Shown: in pieces, positions 1 to 11,876 of the stretch
Numbering within the stretch: position 1 is the stretch's first letter
How the letters are laid out: each line of letters starts with the position of its first letter
DNA from: Rachicladosporium sp. CCFEE 5018
Taxonomy: Eukaryota; Ascomycota; Dothideomycetes; Cladosporiales; Cladosporiaceae
Length of the DNA stretch: 60,673 nt
Direction of reading: 5' to 3'
Assembly: GCA_002077045.2 (NCBI GenBank)
Contig: KZ111160.1
Span: 371,292 to 431,964, forward strand
Position numbers and translations under genes: made by a program
The notes under the pieces: model-generated
What the model was told of the DNA's origin: nothing
The model's input: only the letters and a program-made list of their open reading frames with translations
Databases searched by the model: none

Positions 1-129
1 TGAGTTGCTCCTTCCTTCGTGGCTCGGCTTTTGACGTGACGCCTCGGCATGCCGAATTCGCTTCACCTCGATATCAGCACTGTATCATTCCTATCTCGAT
101 ACATGTAGTCAACATAGTGCACATCAATC

Positions 130-701
130 ATGTCGTTCGAGCCGAAGACGAAGGTGGAGCTTGACCCACCGAAAGACGATGTGATCAGTCTCGATTATTT
201 ATCGAAGTGTGATGGTACGCAATCGATCAGGACTGTCGCAACACTGCCTCGCTGACCGCAAATCGCAGGGCAACATGAAGGCTACCCAACATACGTCGCT
301 ATCAAAGGCACGGTGTTCGACGTGAGTGGCAATAAGGCGTATGCACCTGGAGCGAGTTACAATGGTAAGTTATCTTGCCCCGAAGTGCCTACACGAGGAG
401 CTTATCAGTCTCCACGCCCGAATGCAGCCCTGCACTGGGATCAATGGCCGCAGCATCCTGTTTATGAGATGATCACTGACCTCGATCAGTGTTTGCTGGC
501 AAAGATGCATCCCGAGGTCTTGCACAGTCTTCACTGAAGGCGGAGGAGTGTCGACCGGAGTGGCAAGACTTGTCTGCCGAGCACAAGAAGACACTGGCCG
601 ACTGGTTCACGTTCTTCAGCAAGCGTTACAACATCAAGGGCAAGGTCGAAGGCGCGACAAACTTCACAGATGAGGTGGAGGGTGCAAGTGCGACATCGTA
701 G
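130..701 (+). CDS. Cytochrome b5-like heme/steroid-binding domain protein (MAPR/Dap1-like)
   Basis: Three exons, 130-214, 269-364 and 490-701, with GT-AG introns give an unbroken 130-residue protein. The middle exon has the cytochrome b5-like core (YVAIKGTVFDVSG, then KAYAPGASYN), and exon 3 continues directly with VFAGKDASRGLA, the signature of the membrane-associated progesterone receptor/Dap1/neudesin group of heme-binding domains. Known members bind heme and some support cytochrome P450 enzymes such as Erg11. There is no membrane segment, so it is probably a soluble single-domain form. The phases at both introns restore codons exactly, which supports the model and the ATG at 130. The specific partner cannot be told from sequence. 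Confidence 0.85.
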
Positions 702-947
702 TACTCAAGAAAATTCCCTATCATCTCCGCGCCAGCTTTCCCAGCACTATTCAGCGATAAACATCATTCGAGTCAACTGATAGCAAGTCCCAGACTCCAA
801 GCGCCTTGCTGGTACGAACCCATAAGCTCACGAAACGCAATAAGCACGCAGTGGGTATGCCCATCCAACGCCGATGCTCCACAACTCCGCCTAGCCTGTA
901 CAGAAACAGAGAGTGCACTCATGTCGAACTTTGCGGTTGCAATTCCC

Positions 948-1364
948 TTAGACCCGGATCTGTGTCCGCCGAACGATCATATGACTGCCACAAGTCTGGC
1001 ACACTTGATTCGCGCTGATCCATTCTCGCTTGACGGACCAGGCGCCGTAGCACTGATGGTTCGGATCGTTGCGTGCGAAATGGCAATGCTTGATTAGGCG
1101 TCGACCCGCGTGACCGCAGTGGAAGTGGATTACTTCGAACTGGGAGTAAGTCAGCGGGTCCATCATGTGGACGGCGATATGTGCAATGCGCACCTGACAC
1201 ATGACTCCCCTGGTCGATGATGCTACGTGTCTAGAGTACGAGAAGATCTGGAATCCTGTCAGCACGCGGCCCCCGCCGTGGTACGGGATCGAAAGGCAAC
1301 GTACGCAGGTAGGAAGCGGTGTGCAAGTAGCCTTGATGGTGTTTGCACAAAGCAACGAGTCCAC
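948..1364 (-). CDS. Small Cys/His-rich hypothetical protein
   Basis: This is an open frame of up to 138 codons. The last two thirds have spaced Cys and His residues (HFHCGH, then KHCHFARNDPNHQC and finally VCQTC) that look like a small metal-binding module. Short fungal proteins with an HCGH...HCHF...C pattern are common, and no function is known to me. The N-terminal part has little character and the true start is unclear, since the protein may begin at one of the internal Met codons or have an upstream exon. It lies between the heme protein and the Nop4-like gene. Coding status rests only on the Cys/His spacing. Confidence 0.35.
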   Translation of the reverse strand: MDSLLCANTIKATCTPLPTCVRCLSIPYHGGGRVLTGFQIFSYSRHVASSTRGVMCQVRIAHIAVHMMDPLTYSQFEVIHFHCGHAGRRLIKHCHFARNDPNHQCYGAWSVKREWISANQVCQTCGSHMIVRRTQIRV

Positions 1365-2855
1365 CTATCGGAGAGAAATGTCAAGTCGATCCACCAGTAA
1401 CGAAAGGACAAATGCAGGCCCACACGATACAGAAGAGTCGGTGAAGAACTTAGAGCAATGGAACGGTGAGTGGGTGGAGGATTGCTGCACATGCATCCTA
1501 TATGCCTGCTCCATCACTATGGCATCGCTCGAGCACCCTCTTCATCCACATCACCCCATCCCCACAACTTCATCCACTCAAGCCGCGAAGAAGCATCTTC
1601 CATGTTCACTTCCCAGGACCCCGACCAATCTAGCCATATATCGACGAGCACTCTGCTGAGTCGGCGCAGCAGGCCCTTCGGCACCACTCCACCCGTTGCT
1701 GCTCCGGTCCCATCAGCATCGATCTTACGAAAGTGCATGTGCGAAGGCACGAAAGCCTGGTTGCGAGCTCGAAATTCGATGTTGTGTATCCTTCAACCAG
1801 AAAGCTCGAGCCAGGACGCCAGCGAGCGCTCCTGACCAAGTAGTGGGGATCGCTCATCAACCCGATTGCTTGGAAGGTCGAGGAGCGCGGGAGTCGCAGA
1901 GCCGCAATTTATCGTGGGAGGAGCTGACAATATATGTTACAGGTCACATTTCCGCCTTCTCACATCCGCGTTCTCGGTCAAGTGCAGCATGGTGAATGCA
2001 ACGCACCTCAATCCCCAAGTGCGATTCTGCAACCCATATTACTCACATGCGGTGTCACAATATAGCAAAACTCGGTACTTGCGCTCGAGCAGCGATTTTG
2101 GGGCTGCAGTGGAGCGAGACGGCATGCCGCATCACGGGCTGCAGGTCGCCATCAGGGAGCTTCGGGCCTCTGCGGGCCTTGTACTCTCCAAGATGACGGC
2201 GTTGTGGTACCGATTCTCGGATTGCGGTCCCAGAATCCAGCTCGCCTTCCAGCGTGTGCTGATCCGGATGATGGACCGTCGTGATGGGAATGGCAGGATC
2301 TCTCGCTGATGTACAGCCACCGAAATGAACCCCGACGTCTAGTCAGGAGGTCAATGTACTTCACCGGCGATCACCCACGCCATCGTGAGCCAGCTCGTTG
2401 GCCAGTACCCCGAGTAGTGTCGCCCCAGGCGAGAGCAGAGCCGCACTAGTCCAGGCAGCCAAGCGAGCACAACACCATATGGACAGCTCTCACACGTGGG
2501 ACCGTTGCATTGGACGAGGCGTCTTGACAGGATGCAGAAGCCACTGCTACACTGCATGCTCCACCACCCAGTATCACCAAGACTCGGTTGAAGACAAGTG
2601 GTGATTCATCATTTTGCAACTCCACAGCGCAAGAGTGGTGACGAACACGGTTGAACTTTCCGTTGCCACCAGACCTGCAACTCAAATCGATGCGATGGTG
2701 ATACCAAATTATGGGATCGATGGATGACAGGAGTGTGGGAGAAGTGAGATGCTGAGCGCTGACAAGTGTGGTCCGGACTGGTACAGTGTTGCCCACACCA
2801 CCGCTATGCGGGGCGACACGGCTACCCGGCTACCCCTTTCCTACTTCTGATCACC
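1365..2855. other. Intergenic stretch, no recognisable gene
   Basis: Several short overlapping open frames occur on both strands, but none has recognisable domains, consistent splice sites or a coherent composition. I see no RNA gene or repeat here. Confidence 0.5.
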
Positions 2856-5160
2856 TCACCTCCTCCCAGCCACCTTCGCCCTCCTCAACTGCCTCTTCCG
2901 CCCAATAATCCTATTCCTTTTCGCCAACTTATCTTCCTCCGTAGCACCGTCCCCATCAGTCGCACCATCAGCCCCACTCCCGTGCCCACCAAGCTTACGC
3001 TTCTTCGCAGCAACCTTCTCCGCCACAACCTTCTCCTCATGCACTCGCTTCTTCTTGAACGTCTTGTCCGCCTTATTGAACTTCTTCCCACCCTTGCCAG
3101 CTTCAGCCGCATCGACCATCCCACCCTTAGCTTCCGCGAGCACTTTCCCATCTTGCACAGCTTTGCTACGCTCCCGCGCTTTGCGCTCGAGCTCCTGACG
3201 TCTGTGCATCACTTGTGCGTTCTCGATCGCGAACTCGACGATGAGTCGCTTTTTGCGGTCCTGCAGGGCCTCGCGTGCACCTGCCTTCCCAGCACCCTTG
3301 CCGGTAGGCGCGTTTTTAACTTGGTACCCGACTGAATGGCCGTTCAGCCAGCGCAGTCCCATGAGCGCGCTGCGGTGGGTGTAGTACTCCACGAAGCCGT
3401 AGCCTCTACTTCGGCCAGCGCCACTGCCCTCGTCTACCTTGCCGCCGCCCTCGCCTTCGAACACAACTTTGGCTTGGCGCACGATGCCTTTGCCTTTTGC
3501 TTTGCGGGCTTCGTCTGCGGCTGTCATTTCGTCTAGGCCTCGCTCGAGCTCTTCGCGCGTGAGGCGTTGGCGTTTACCTTCTTTGACCTCGGTCGCAAAA
3601 CCCACGACAGCTTCGCGGGCGAGCTGCTTGAGGTCCTTGCAGGTGATGCTGCGAGGAATATTGCGAATTGAAAGGCGGGTCAAGCTGAGATTGAAAGATG
3701 GATTGCTCTCGATCAAGGTCTTCCGCTGCTTCAAACTGCCTTCGCGCATGGTCTGCTCGGAGGGAGGGAGGCTTTCCCACAGTTTTGTGTTAGTTGCGAT
3801 CGTACCTTCCGAAAGTAGGTAGAGACGGCGCTTGTCGCGGTCACGGCGTGTGCGGCTTGCCGCGCCCTCGTCATTCAAGCGATTGGCCTCTGATTTCTCG
3901 ACGGCTCTGCTGAGTACCAGAACACGTCCGTCGAGTGTATACTGACCAGATGTGTCGTTGCTAGAGTTCTGCAGTATCGACGCGCTGTGGCCGGTGATGT
4001 AGGAGGAGCTGATCGCGGCGCAGCGCGAAGGCATGCATCTGCATCGTCCTTCTCGTAGAAGCAGACGAAGCCAGTTCCTTTCGGTCTTCCAGTCTGGTGA
4101 TCCAGCACAACTCGCGCGTACCGTGTGCTGCCGAAGCGACTAAAGTGGTCCTCTAGATCCTCATCGCCACAGGTGAAGGGCAAGTTGCGCACGAAGATCG
4201 TAGATGACTTGTCCTCCTGCTTGTTCATCTCTTGGATCTCCTTCTCGTCAAGGTCGGGCGTCGTGGCATCGGTGCTGTGTTCGCTGCGTTCATCTGTCTC
4301 GTCGTCTTCTTCGTCTGACTGCATGTCCTCGTCGGCGTCCGCGTCCATGTCTTCCACATTGACGCCGGCATCGCTCTCGTCGTCCTCTTCGGTTCCGTCA
4401 GCCACAACCGCCTTGTCCTCGATAGGTGCATCCTCCTGCATGTTCTTCTGATAAGTCTCCTTGTCCACCGACCAATCCACAGCCAGTGTCCGACCATCGA
4501 TCTCCTTCCCATTCACGCCCTCGATAGCCTTCTCCGCGTTCTTGCGACCCCTCATAAGTACAAATCCAAACCCTGGTAGCAACCCACCACTCCTCTTCGG
4601 TAGGTACGCCTTCTTGACCTTGCCATAGCTCTGGAACAGCTTCGTCAACTGATCAGACGTCTTCACAGTCCACGGCAGTTCCGCACGATCAGCTTCGGCG
4701 GTTGCTTGGCCTCCTTCTGCTCCTCTTGTCTCTTAGCCTTGGTCTCGTCTGCACCTGCGTCTTCACCCTCGCGGTGTCGTCGCTCGGCTAGCTCAACACG
4801 CAGCTTCTTGCCATCGATCAAGTGACCGTTGAAGTGCTTCTTTGCTTTCTGAGCGTCCTCAACATCGGCGAAGGTGACGAAGCCGTAGCCACGGCATTGC
4901 TTCGTCGCTGGATCTTTGACGGCGACGGCGTGCTTGACGGGATAGGACTCGGAGAAGAGCTCGGTCAGAGACTCTGAGGTGGTAGCTGCAGGTAGCGATC
5001 GGACGAAGAGGGAGCGTTTGTGCTGGTCCTGGTCGACATCTGTCGATACTGGCTTTGGTGTTGGCGCACTTGCTTCCCCACTTTCTTCGTCAACAGTGCT
5101 GTCGGCTACTGACACAGCCGCTCCATCTGCCAATCTTTGCTTCTTTCGTGCCGGCGCCAT
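2856..5160 (-). CDS. NOP4: Nop4/RBM28-like nucleolar protein with four RRMs, two frameshifts
   Basis: Starting at the ATG at 5160, three overlapping frames together encode about 768 residues. Four RNA-recognition motifs follow in order: RRM1 (SLFVRSLP, GYGFVTFA), RRM2 (LIVRN, GFGFVLM), RRM3 (TIFVRNLPF, GTGFVCF) and RRM4 (LSIRNIP, GYGFVEYY), with an acidic linker between RRM2 and RRM3 and a very basic C-terminal tail. This is the architecture of yeast Nop4, an essential 60S ribosome biogenesis factor of the nucleolus. The frame shifts by one missing base near 4675-4685 (inside the RRM2 RNP2 strand) and again by one missing base between about 3975 and 4030. Both are pure single-base losses, typical of long-read errors, but a damaged allele is possible. 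No intron fits either site. Confidence 0.85.
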
Positions 5161-5746
5161 GGTCGACTATGCTATTGTATCAGACAGATCGGTGTTCACA
5201 TGCACACTTCTTCAAGTCTCAAAAAAGTTCAAGCTCGGGGCACTTGCGATAATTTGATTGGCTGACAGACTTTCCGCGCTAAGTGTGGGAAGAAAGAAGA
5301 CCTTCACTGAGGCCTTCTCTTGCTACACAATGGAGAAGCAGATGTCTGACCAAAGCTCTGTCAAGAAGAGCAGAGCTGTCACTCTTCAATAGTGCGAACA
5401 CTCGTGTGCTACTGTCCGCGCATCTGCAAGAGTAGATTCCGCACTCGATGTCGGCCTGAGAGATCAAACTTGTCCCGCTCTTTGCTCTTTACTTGGGCCT
5501 CTCACCACCACGACTATATCGCGCTCCTATACTGCGAGCATACCAATCGACGCATAATCGACGTACGATGCTTTTGGAGAGGCGGAGGTGATCGAACATG
5601 TAAGGTGCTGTAGACGTGAGATGGCTTGGAACGCAAACAATGCAAGCTTCAGGGAACGATCGGCAGGTGGAGCTATCTTACAGTGTTTGTACATATAGGT
5701 GGTTCTACAAATGTCATGGCATCGTCAGTCATCATTCCTCTCATCC
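5161..5746. other. Intergenic region between NOP4 5' end and HSP78 3' end
   Basis: It holds the promoter of the Nop4-like gene and the 3' region of HSP78. No open frame with recognisable content was seen. Confidence 0.5.
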
Positions 5747-8082
5747 CTATCGCGGTGCCACCACCTCCAAATGCTCCCCATCCTTCGCCACGACGACTTT
5801 CGCGACATCGCCTCCTTTCACAGTCCCGCGAATAATCTTATCAGCAAGCCCATTCGCAACCTCCCTCGCGATCAACCTATTCAATGGCCGCGCACCGTAT
5901 CGAGGGTCATATCCCTTATCACAGAGCCATGCCTTGACCTCATCGCTAACATCCAGTCCAATCCTGCGTTCATCGAGCCTCGTTTGCAGCTCTTTCAGTC
6001 GAATATCGACAATATCGCGCAGGGCGTCTTTGCCAAGACGCTTGAATATGATGAACTCGTCGATGCGGTTGAGGAATTCGGGAGTATACGAATGCTCTAC
6101 AGCTTGCATTACCTCCTGCTTGACGTCGCTGCTGATCTCGGAACCGACACCCTCGTCAGCCACCAGAGCACTGGCACCAAGATTCGAAGTCAGCACTATG
6201 ATGGTATTGCGAAAGTCGACCTTGTGCCCTGTGCATCTGTCAGATAGCCTTCGTCCAGTACCTGTAGTAGCAGGGTGCTGATGTCGCGGTGAGCTTTCTC
6301 GAACTCATCGAACAGCAAGATAGCATAAGGCTTCCGTCGCACAGCTTCCGTGAGCTGGCCGGAGTCTTCGTATCCTACATAGCCAGCTGGTGATCCAATA
6401 AGTCGAGATACTGTGTGCTTTTCCTGGAACTCGGACATGTCGAACCGAATGACTGCTGACTCTGTGGAGAAGAGGAAACTAGCCATCTTCTTGCACAGTT
6501 CTGTCTTGCCTACGCCGGTAGGACCAAGGAACATAAATGATGCCAGTGGTCGATTCTCTCCAGACAATCCAGCTCGTTGCATGCGGACTGCGTTGGCAAC
6601 TGCAGTCAGTGCTTCGTCCTGCCCACGCACGGACTGTCTGAGACTGTCTTCCATGTGCACCAACTTCTCCACTTCTCCTGCCATTAGCTTCGTCACTGGG
6701 ATGCCAGTCGTCTTCGCAACGACAGCAGCTATATCGTCCGCCGTTACGAAGTCATGTAGCAGATGCTCGGTGCCTTCTCCTTGGTCCTCGTGGACCTGCG
6801 CTTGCTTCTCGAGCTCAGGGATCTTAGCATAGCGCAGCTCACTTGCTCGAGCAAAGTTGCCCTCACGCTGAGCCTTCTCCAAGTCCAGACGTGCCTCCTC
6901 GAGGTTCTCTTTCGCTTTCTTAATCTCACCGATCTCGGCGCGTTCGCGCTCCCACTTCTCGCTGAGCAAACCAGCTTCATCCTGCTTGAGCGTCAAGGTC
7001 TGCTCAAGTTTCTCCTTTCGCTCTTTGCTGGCGATATCGTTCTCTTTCCGAAGCGATTCGAGCTCGATCTGGATCGTCATGATGGCGCGATCCAGCACCT
7101 GGATCGCATCTGGCTTGCTCTCCTGTTGTAGTCGTAAAGCACTTGCAGCTTCATCGACAAGATCGATCGCTTTATCTGGCAGGAAGCGATCTGTAATGTA
7201 TCGATTTGAGTAAGTCGCGGCGGCTACGAGAGCCCCATCTGTGATCCGAACTCCGTGATGCACCTCATATCGTTCCTTGATGCCTCGGAGTATCGACACC
7301 GTATCTTGCACTGACGGCTCATCCACCAAGATCGGCTGGAACCGTCTCGCCAACGCGACATCCTTCTCAATCAGGCGATATTCGTTGAGCGTCGTTGCGC
7401 CACAGCATTGCAGCTCCCCTCTAGATAGCGCTGGCTTGAGCAGATTGCTCGCATCGATGCTCCCCTCTGCCTTGCCCAGTCCGAGTAGAGTGTGCAGCTC
7501 GTCGACGAACAGAATCACTCCTCCCTTCGCATCCTCAACCTCCTTCAACACACTCTTCAGCCGTTCCTCAAAATCCCCTCTGAACTTTGCTCCAGCGATC
7601 AAGCTCCCAAGATCCAGGCTAATGACCTTCTTCTCCTTGATACTCTCAGGCACATCTCCTCTTACTATCCTCTGCGCCAGACCTTCGAGCACGGCAGTCT
7701 TTCCCGTACCTGCAGAACCGATGAGCACAGGGTTGTTCTTCGTTCTTCGAGATAGAATTTGGATTGTTCGCTGAATCTCGGCGTCCCGCCCAATGACCGG
7801 ATCGAGCTTTCCATCTCGCGCTCGTGCCGTGAGGTCCACGCCGTACTTCTCGAGAGCTGGCTTCTCTGGCTCACCGCCGAGGTTCATGCGGTGGGTGCCG
7901 CCTGGCGGATGAACGGGTCCTCGACCACTAGCGTAGCCCCGGCATTGTGCAATGGAGAGAGCAGGAAGCCTTGAAGCAGTAGGAGGTACTTGTCTGGAGA
8001 TGGATGCGAAGGCTCCTCGAGGAAGCGCATATCGCACGTTGGCTATGCGCCTCGCAGCGCCTCGTCCTGGGAGCGCTAACAT
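5747..8082 (-). CDS. HSP78: Mitochondrial ClpB-type disaggregase Hsp78, one frameshift (copy A carries its 5' part)
   Basis: The ATG at 8082 opens a basic, Arg/Ala-rich mitochondrial presequence ending near QCRGYASG, followed directly by the first AAA+ module. Walker A boxes are GSAGTGKT (NBD1) and GPTGVGKT (NBD2). Other landmarks are the NBD1 Walker B (VILFVDELHTLLG), the coiled-coil M domain, the NBD2 Walker B (AILLFDEFEKAH) and a C-terminal domain ending at 5747. The ClpN domain of cytosolic Hsp104 is absent, as in Hsp78. Length is about 778 residues, normal for the family. Hsp78 works with mitochondrial Hsp70 to dissolve protein aggregates in the matrix. One base is missing near 6220-6225, in a run of A just after LTDAQG, which puts the last 150 residues in another frame. 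A sequencing indel is the likeliest cause. Transcribed divergently from the agmatinase gene. Confidence 0.9.
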
Positions 8083-8453
8083 TGCTCATAGACAGTTACA
8101 AGCAAGCAGCCCATTATCCATACAGCAGACCCAAGACAAGCCTATATGCCTTCTATTACCACCCTCGATGAGCCGATGGAATGTCCCAGTTGCTTCTCGA
8201 TTCGGAGATGAACGCGAATAAATTAGAGTTATCAGATCCGCTGCGAACGAACCGCTCCTTCCCTCGAACTCCGAATGCCGCGAGCGTCTTGCTTGTTCAG
8301 GGAGGTCGTTGCGGCCGATATCAGTGACATCCACCGCTTGGTCAAGGTCGGTCGATAGGCGGACATAGACTTGATTGAGCATCGTAAGTACTGCATTCCT
8401 GTCGTCGCCTCAGTCTCTCCCTTCAGCGCTCCTTCAATCGATATTCGTCCATC
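8083..8453. promoter_or_regulatory. Divergent promoter region HSP78 / agmatinase (copy A)
   Basis: A 371-base region lies between the two divergent start codons. I see no clear TATA box or textbook heat-shock element. The homologous region in copy B (26187-26557) has the same layout with about a dozen or more substitutions. Confidence 0.4.
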
Positions 8454-9741
8454 ATGTCGCCCCAAAACGCCCTTCTTACTGCGGCTGCACTTCTCACCGC
8501 TGTCAATGCTCGTGAGATCACCTTTCCTCCAGTCTCCGGCGTGCAGCAGCCTGTAGGCGCGAGCTATGGCAATGGCGTCGGCAACATGGGTTTTGGCTTT
8601 GGCGACGACCCTCTGGATCTTTCCAACTCCCAATTCGCTGGACTTACGACATATGCGAATCTGCCCTACGTGCATTGCCTAGCCAACACTACCGCAACAG
8701 GTAGTGAGGTGGAAAGCTATGACATCGCCATTCTGGGTGCTCCATTCGACACTGGAGTCACTGCTCGACCAGGAGCCCGCTATGGTCCGATTGGCATACG
8801 GCAAGGCTCGAGACGCATTGGGCCGTTTGCCTACAACATCTACACTGGCAAGAATGCGTTCTCGACGCTAAAGGTCGTCGATTGTGGTGATGCTCCGTTG
8901 ACTGTTCTCGACAACACGATTGCGCTGGCGCAGCTGGACAAGGCTCACCGCGTTGTATCTGCCAGGAAAGCCGACAGCGACGTGGCCAGTGTACCTCGAA
9001 TCATCACGCTGGGTGGCGATCATACAACGACCCTGAGCGCATTGAGGTCTACTGTCGATCATTGGGGCGCGGTCTCAGTCATTCACTTCGATTCGCACAT
9101 TGGTAGATTGTCGTCCAGATCCCTTGATCCCTGCCACAGCACTGACGACTTGTAGACACCTGGGATCCAAAGGTCCTTGGAGGCGGCGTTAGCCACTATG
9201 CTGGAGTGAACCACGGTACCTTTCTGCATCTTGCCCATGAAGAAGGTCTGTTGTTGAACTCATCGATCCATGCTGGCATTCGTGCGCCAGTCGGCAACAA
9301 GCATTACGACCTCCGCCACGACAAGGCGTGCGGCTTCGATATCATCAAAGCAAGGGACATCGACCGATTTGGAACGCAGAAGATTATTGATCACTTGCTT
9401 GAACGCACGAACGGTACCAGCGTGTACATCAGCGTCGACATCGACGTCCTCGATCCCGCCTTCGCGCCTGCCACAGGCACTGCAGAAGTCGGCGGCTGGA
9501 GCACACGGGAGCTGTTGACGATTCTCAATGGACTGAGTGGGATCCACATCATCGGCGGTGATGTCGGTAAGTGGTGACTAGACATTTGGCTGTTGGCAGG
9601 AAGTCGCTAATGCATTTTGTAGTGGAGGTCGCACCGATCTACGACAACCCAGGCGAGACGACTACGCTTGCTGCAGCAGAAGTGGTGCATTCGCTGATAC
9701 AGCTTATGGCTGATACGCCCGTGAAGCCGACCAAAAACTAA
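8454..9741 (+). CDS. Secreted agmatinase/arginase-family ureohydrolase (copy A)
   Basis: Exons 8454-9102, 9156-9566 and 9623-9741 give 392 residues with clean GT-AG introns. The N-terminus is a signal peptide (hydrophobic LLTAAALLTAVNA). The ureohydrolase metal ligands are present: GGDHTT, then HFDSHIDTWDP created across intron 1, and SVDIDVLDPAFAPATGT. These bind the two manganese ions. Agmatinases split agmatine into putrescine and urea. Family members with signal peptides are common in filamentous fungi, and their exact guanidino substrate is often untested. Copy B differs by about five residues, none at a metal ligand, so both copies should be active. Confidence 0.9.
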
Positions 9742-10149
9742 AGGATTGGCTACGAGTCGGATCGTGTCACTCGAAGGGTGTTCACGTGTTGATATACGCG
9801 CGAAAGGCATGTACATAGATTTAGACCAGTTCCGCATAGCTGTTCACATGGTAATAGACTCCCTCGTCCCGGCTTCGTGACCGGTAACCGAATGTGGTAA
9901 TCATCAAGATGAATCTCTTAGCCAGGTCTTATGTTCCTTCGGTTTATCCGACTATCTCTCTTCAGTCGTGTTCACACGCCCAATTGCTGAGCGTACCATT
10001 TTCTTGGCGCGGCTGGACCGCATCCAGTCTTGAAGTACATGTAGAAACCACAACCCAAGTCAGCGTCCTTTTCTGATCCTATACGCCTCCGTCATAATCT
10101 TTCGACCATCTTCCTTGCGCAGTGTCTGTACCAACATTCCGCAAGTATC
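9742..10149. other. Intergenic, agmatinase 3' to EMC5 5' (copy A)
   Basis: No gene was seen. It should contain the agmatinase terminator and the EMC5 promoter. Confidence 0.5.
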
Positions 10150-10595
10150 ATGACGTTCGCCGCCAACGTCCTGAACGTGATCGGCGTAGTGTTCCTCTCA
10201 CATGCGTAAGTCTCCCCCAACACTCCCGCCTGGTAGCTTTCGCTGACAACTTTCCTAGTGTCTACAGCGCCTACGAACACTCCCTCCTCGCCTCTCGATC
10301 GACATCGTCGCCAGTACCCTCTCTGCCCCTAGACATCACTCTGGAAACACTCTTCTCAGTGCTTCTACTCTGCATCGGCGTCGTGCTCTCGAGCCCTGAC
10401 CTGAAGCCTATACAATGGCACGTCTGGGCTGGGAGAATGGAGAAAAGTAAAGAGGCTAGGTTGGTGACAGAGGTGGGCGTTGGTGGTGGGAATCCATATG
10501 CTGCGCTTGAGGAGAGGCCGGGTTTCTGGGATGTAAGGGGAGCGCAGAAGGCTTTTGGAGGGTGGCTGAGAGAGAACGGTGAGAAGACGAACTGA
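10150..10595 (+). CDS. EMC5: ER membrane complex subunit 5 / MMgT family (copy A)
   Basis: Exons 10150-10205 and 10259-10595 encode 130 residues. The first membrane helix (NVLNVIGVVFLSHAVYSAYE) spans the intron, and a second one (LETLFSVLLLCIGVVLSS) is followed by the conserved PIQWHVWAGRMEK and NPYAALEERPGFWDVR. This matches Emc5/membrane magnesium transporter proteins, a small two-helix subunit of the ER membrane protein complex, which inserts tail-anchored and multipass proteins. Length is normal for a fungal member. The first exon is only 56 bases long. Copy B differs mainly in the last few residues. Confidence 0.85.
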
Positions 10596-11876
10596 GCAGA
10601 CCGGGCCAGTTACGACGATGTGATCACCTGAGAATTAATGATTGCGACGTCGAGCCAGATGGGTTGCTCAGTTCCCAACGAAGGCGGCACCGATTATTGT
10701 ACCCGTTCGCGCACCACGAGGCCAATTGCTTCGACTTAACGCAAGCCTCCGATTCTGAACTGCAGAGACGAGGCATCACTGTCGCGTTGGCGACCCTCGC
10801 TTGGCAAATCTTGCACGAAGACGCGTCCTACTCGCCGCCGATTGGGACGCAAGAAAAAACCGCCTGTTTGGTCGGTGCACTGGACTCAGAAACGAGAGGA
10901 TCACGCACGACCGACACGTCCGCCCCTGCAGACCACTATAGAGTATGCACATTAGAAGACAGCATACCACCCCTGAGGAGTGGACTGCCGTCGGCAGCCT
11001 GTCTGACGCTAGATATCACGAGGTGATGCACCCGAGAGTCGCTACACTTCGTCACCTTGCCACGCCGACCTCAGTCGCGCGGGGTCCGCCTCGTCGTTCT
11101 CGATCGCATCGGACTCGCTGCATACGACAGCCTGAGGCAATTGTGGATCTGTCGGGTAAAGTGTTGGAAGGCAAAGTTGAGCGTTTGTTCTGGCTACCCG
11201 TCCGCTGCACCTCGATTGCTGGTAGTCCAACCGACATGCAGACACTTTCAGGGCTAGACAAGTGCTTTTGACAGGGTGTACGCCGACTCAGCGCACGCAG
11301 TCTGCCCGGGCAGTGGCGGAGCGGACAGGCAGCTGGTGCGACTCTTTGAGATTACTCAAGTCCCGTTGACAAGGTGATGCAAATAGAGTTCTGTGTTCGT
11401 ATGTAGCTAAATGAACAGCAGTTGCCAACGACTATGCCTTGATCACGCGTTAACGCGTGCAGTACGCGGTGCTCACCTCTGCGCATCGGCGGTACCGCTA
11501 AGCGAGCATTGGCAATGTCTCATGCGAAAGCCGGAGCTGGGATCATTCCGACGTCATCTTCGAACCTCCCGCTCTTCTGTACCTAAACTTCGACCATCGT
11601 ACGGGTACATACACTTGCCGCGAGCGTCGCAGCTTCTTGATCGCTCGAATAGATGTCGATCTGGCTGATCGTATGGTGGAAAATCTATTTGACTTTGTGA
11701 ATCTCCCGATAGACCAGGAGGGTTTGCGAGGGTTGTCTTTGACGTCGCTGCAAGTATACCTCCGCCTATATGCTCTTAGCGCCTCTCTTAATCATTCCCG
11801 TTCATATGTCGTGCTGAACCGCAGCGAGACGACCCTTTCGAGATCTATTGTTGCTATTCGGTCCATTAGTGTTGCA
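10596..11876. other. Long upstream region of the Bor1 gene (copy A)
   Basis: No supported gene. The stretch from about 10600 to 11500 is the most diverged part between copies A and B, with many substitutions and small indels that break every open frame in one copy or the other. The last 240 bases stay open in the Bor1 frame and contain an in-frame ATG at 11673, so a longer Bor1 N-terminus is possible. Confidence 0.5.
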
